Source: Natrinema soli (lineage in GTDB: Archaea > Halobacteriota > Halobacteria > Halobacteriales > Natrialbaceae). Taken from it: DNA of 5,744 nt. The stretch spans positions 1-5,744 of the forward strand of contig NZ_JAQIVI010000688.1 in NCBI RefSeq assembly GCF_028618695.1, read 5' to 3'. A program made the position numbers and the translations under genes. A model generated the notes under the pieces. It was not told the origin of the DNA. It worked only from the letters and a program-made list of their open reading frames with translations, and did no database searches. Below are positions 4,630 through 5,744 of the stretch, piece by piece. Every line of letters begins with the position of its first letter. The first letter of the stretch is position 1.

Positions 4630-5361
4630 TCAGTCGGAGCGACTGACCGAAGCCGACGCGTCAGCAGTGGTATCGATCCGCTTCACTTCGCGAACGAACT
4701 CGAGGAAGTTGTCGAATACCAGTTTCGCCTCGCAGGCCCGCTGATAGTTCTCGTCCGTGATTTCGCCGAGGATCGACTCGAGGCGTTCGTCGGAAAGCTC
4801 CTTCCGGTGGACGAGTTCGCGGGCGGTCTTCGTATCGTACTCGGGGTGGAACTGGACGCCGAAGACCCGGTCCGCGCGGAAGCCGTGATTGGAGTAGTCG
4901 TTCTCGGCGAGGGGGGCGGCACCGGGCGGGAGCTCGGCGACCTCGTCGGAGTGGCTGGTGAAGGCGGTGAACGTCTCGCCGATCCCGTCGAACAATCGCG
5001 ACTCCGCATCCGCGACCTGCTCGATTTCGCTGTAGCCGACCTCGTAGACGCCCATGTCCGCAACGGTGCCGCCGAGGACGTCGGCCAGCAGCTGGTGACC
5101 CCAACAGACCCCGAGGAAGGGAAGTCCGCGATCGATCGCCTCGCCGACCCACTCTTTGACGGGCTGCATCCACTCGTCGTCCCAGTAGACCGACGCTCGA
5201 GAGCCGGTCACGACGGCTCCGTCGTAGTCGAAATCGTCCGGCACCGCGCCGTCGGTGGCGTCGAACTCCGCCAGGGAGGCGTCGAGTTCGCGCCGGAAGT
5301 TCCGCGTCGTGTTCTCGTCCCGATGGGCTGCATTCAGGACGGCGATTCGCAGTTGACTCAT
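4630..5361 (-). CDS. Class I glutamine amidotransferase (stand-alone)
   Basis: A 243-residue cytoplasmic protein from ATG 5361 to TGA 4630-4632. The triad of a class I (triad) glutaminase is complete: the nucleophile elbow GVCWGHQ with C86, and VQFHPE with H172 and E174. The oxyanion-side segment VVTGSRASVYWDDEWM (about 50-65) and the TSHSDEV loop (135-141) are also as expected. These enzymes split glutamine and deliver ammonia to a synthetase partner; a few act alone as hydrolases. The substrate cannot be told. It lacks a fused synthetase domain and does not look like the archaeal GMP synthase subunit, although generic annotation often labels such proteins 'GMP synthase-like'. The C-terminal 60 or so residues extend past the glutaminase core as a helical tail with a low-complexity end (TTADASASVSRSD). 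The flanking genes do not suggest a partner. Family sure, role unknown. Confidence 0.88.
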   Translation of the reverse strand: MSQLRIAVLNAAHRDENTTRNFRRELDASLAEFDATDGAVPDDFDYDGAVVTGSRASVYWDDEWMQPVKEWVGEAIDRGLPFLGVCWGHQLLADVLGGTVADMGVYEVGYSEIEQVADAESRLFDGIGETFTAFTSHSDEVAELPPGAAPLAENDYSNHGFRADRVFGVQFHPEYDTKTARELVHRKELSDERLESILGEITDENYQRACEAKLVFDNFLEFVREVKRIDTTADASASVSRSD

Positions 5362-5382
5362 CGCCTCCTAGTGGCAACTCGA

Positions 5383-5391
5383 TAAAAATAG
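5383..5391 (-). promoter_or_regulatory. TATA-like box of the glutamine amidotransferase
   Basis: CTATTTTTA on the minus strand at 5391-5383 is centred about 26 bases upstream of the ATG at 5361, so transcription should begin at or next to the start codon. An AGGAGG sequence lies only two bases before the ATG (5369-5364), too close for normal Shine-Dalgarno use. It would be missing from a leaderless message. Confidence 0.55.
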
Positions 5392-5493
5392 GTGTTCCGC
5401 CCAGCGCCGACATTGCCGTGACCGCCGACAGTGATCGAGAGCGCGCACTCGAGCGGAGCGGCCAACGGACGGCCACAGCGGACGCGCTGACGG

Positions 5494-5744
5494 TTATCGA
5501 GAACTGTAGTTCCCGTCGGCATCTCGGCGAAACCGGTCGCCGGTATCGAACCAGCCGTCGACGAACCGACCGCGGTCGCCGCTCTCCTCGACCTCTCGGC
5601 TCTCGATTTCGGCGGGTTCGTCCCAGTTCTCGTCGCCGGTTCCGGCAGCGTCGACGTAGCCGTCGGCGACCATCGGTCCCGCGAGCTGAAGGGTTCCGTC
5701 GGCCGCGCCCTCGAGGGGCTCGCCCCCGTCGTCGACTAGCCGGG
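5494..5744 (-). CDS. AMP-binding acyl-CoA-synthetase-like protein, 3' end; C-terminal domain missing
   Basis: The last 82 codons of a gene entering from the right edge, ending in TAA at 5494-5496. The visible part reads as the end of the large ANL (adenylate-forming) domain: LVDDGGEPLEG, then GTLQLAGPMVADGY, an acidic insert rich in Asp/Glu, and FVDGWFDTGDRFRRDADGNY, which contains the A7-type (W/Y)-x-x-T-G-D motif. Normal family members continue with the hinge (G-R-x-D-D) and a domain of roughly 110-130 residues carrying the A10 lysine needed for adenylation. Here the frame stops at GNYSSR. None of the three forward frames between this stop and the amidotransferase contains a hinge or A10-like motif, and the gap of 132 bases is too short for the domain. 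I infer a truncated gene or pseudogene. Substrate (fatty or aryl acid) cannot be assigned. Confidence 0.75.
   Translation of the reverse strand, partial: RLVDDGGEPLEGAADGTLQLAGPMVADGYVDAAGTGDENWDEPAEIESREVEESGDRGRFVDGWFDTGDRFRRDADGNYSSR

Noticed and set aside
5364..5369. AGGAGG before the amidotransferase ATG as a ribosome binding site
   Set aside because: Only two bases separate it from the ATG, too close for normal use, and the TATA-like box predicts a transcript that starts downstream of it.
4507..5385. Open frame of 292 codons on the plus strand across the amidotransferase
   Set aside because: It is the mirror of the glutaminase gene, whose C-H-E triad proves the minus strand codes. The plus frame shows no recognisable domain.

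Overview
The window looks like haloarchaeal chromosome, most likely from the Natrialba/Natrinema/Haloterrigena side of the Halobacteria. The DNA is GC-rich, and the predicted proteins are strongly acidic (long D/E runs, few lysines). Start codons mostly lack a useful Shine-Dalgarno site and instead sit about 25-30 bases downstream of T/A-rich TATA-like boxes, which is the leaderless layout typical of haloarchaea. The protein families also fit: a haloarchaeal Sua5, a solo Cas4-like protein and a protein matching the 'conditioned medium-induced protein 4' type.

Layout, left to right. (1) 1-178, plus strand: C-terminal end of a Sua5/YrdC threonylcarbamoyl-AMP synthase. (2) 179-494: gene-free, with several hairpins and repeated TGAGCGAA words. 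(3) 495-1181, minus: Cas4-like Fe-S protein whose nuclease motifs look lost; no CRISPR array or other cas gene is present. (4) 1299-1889, minus: acidic two-HTH protein resembling 'conditioned medium-induced protein 4'. (5) 1890-2064: divergent promoter region. (6) 2065-4248, plus: large membrane-bound cytochrome b / HdrD-like iron-sulfur oxidoreductase, probably an ETF:menaquinone oxidoreductase (FadF/EMO type). (7) 4260-4529, minus: small ribbon-helix-helix-like (VapB-type) protein that appears frameshifted by an 8-base tandem duplication. (8) 4630-5361, minus: stand-alone class I glutamine amidotransferase. (9) 5494-5744, minus: end of an AMP-binding acyl-CoA-synthetase-like gene that stops just after the A7 motif, so its C-terminal domain is missing.

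The genes do not form one obvious operon. The four complete minus-strand genes each have their own candidate promoter, with about 100-130 base gaps between those on either side of the oxidoreductase. The one metabolic link is an inference: an acyl-CoA synthetase activates fatty acids, beta-oxidation passes electrons to ETF, and the FadF/EMO-type enzyme passes them to menaquinone. The synthetase here looks broken.

I did not find a convincing new multi-gene system. The most interesting signals are degenerations of known folds: the Cas4-like protein without nuclease residues, one CCG domain stripped of its cysteines beside an intact one, a truncated adenylating enzyme and a repairable frameshift in an orphan antitoxin-like gene. 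In addition, T5 promoter boxes recur in a position where they could also terminate the upstream gene.
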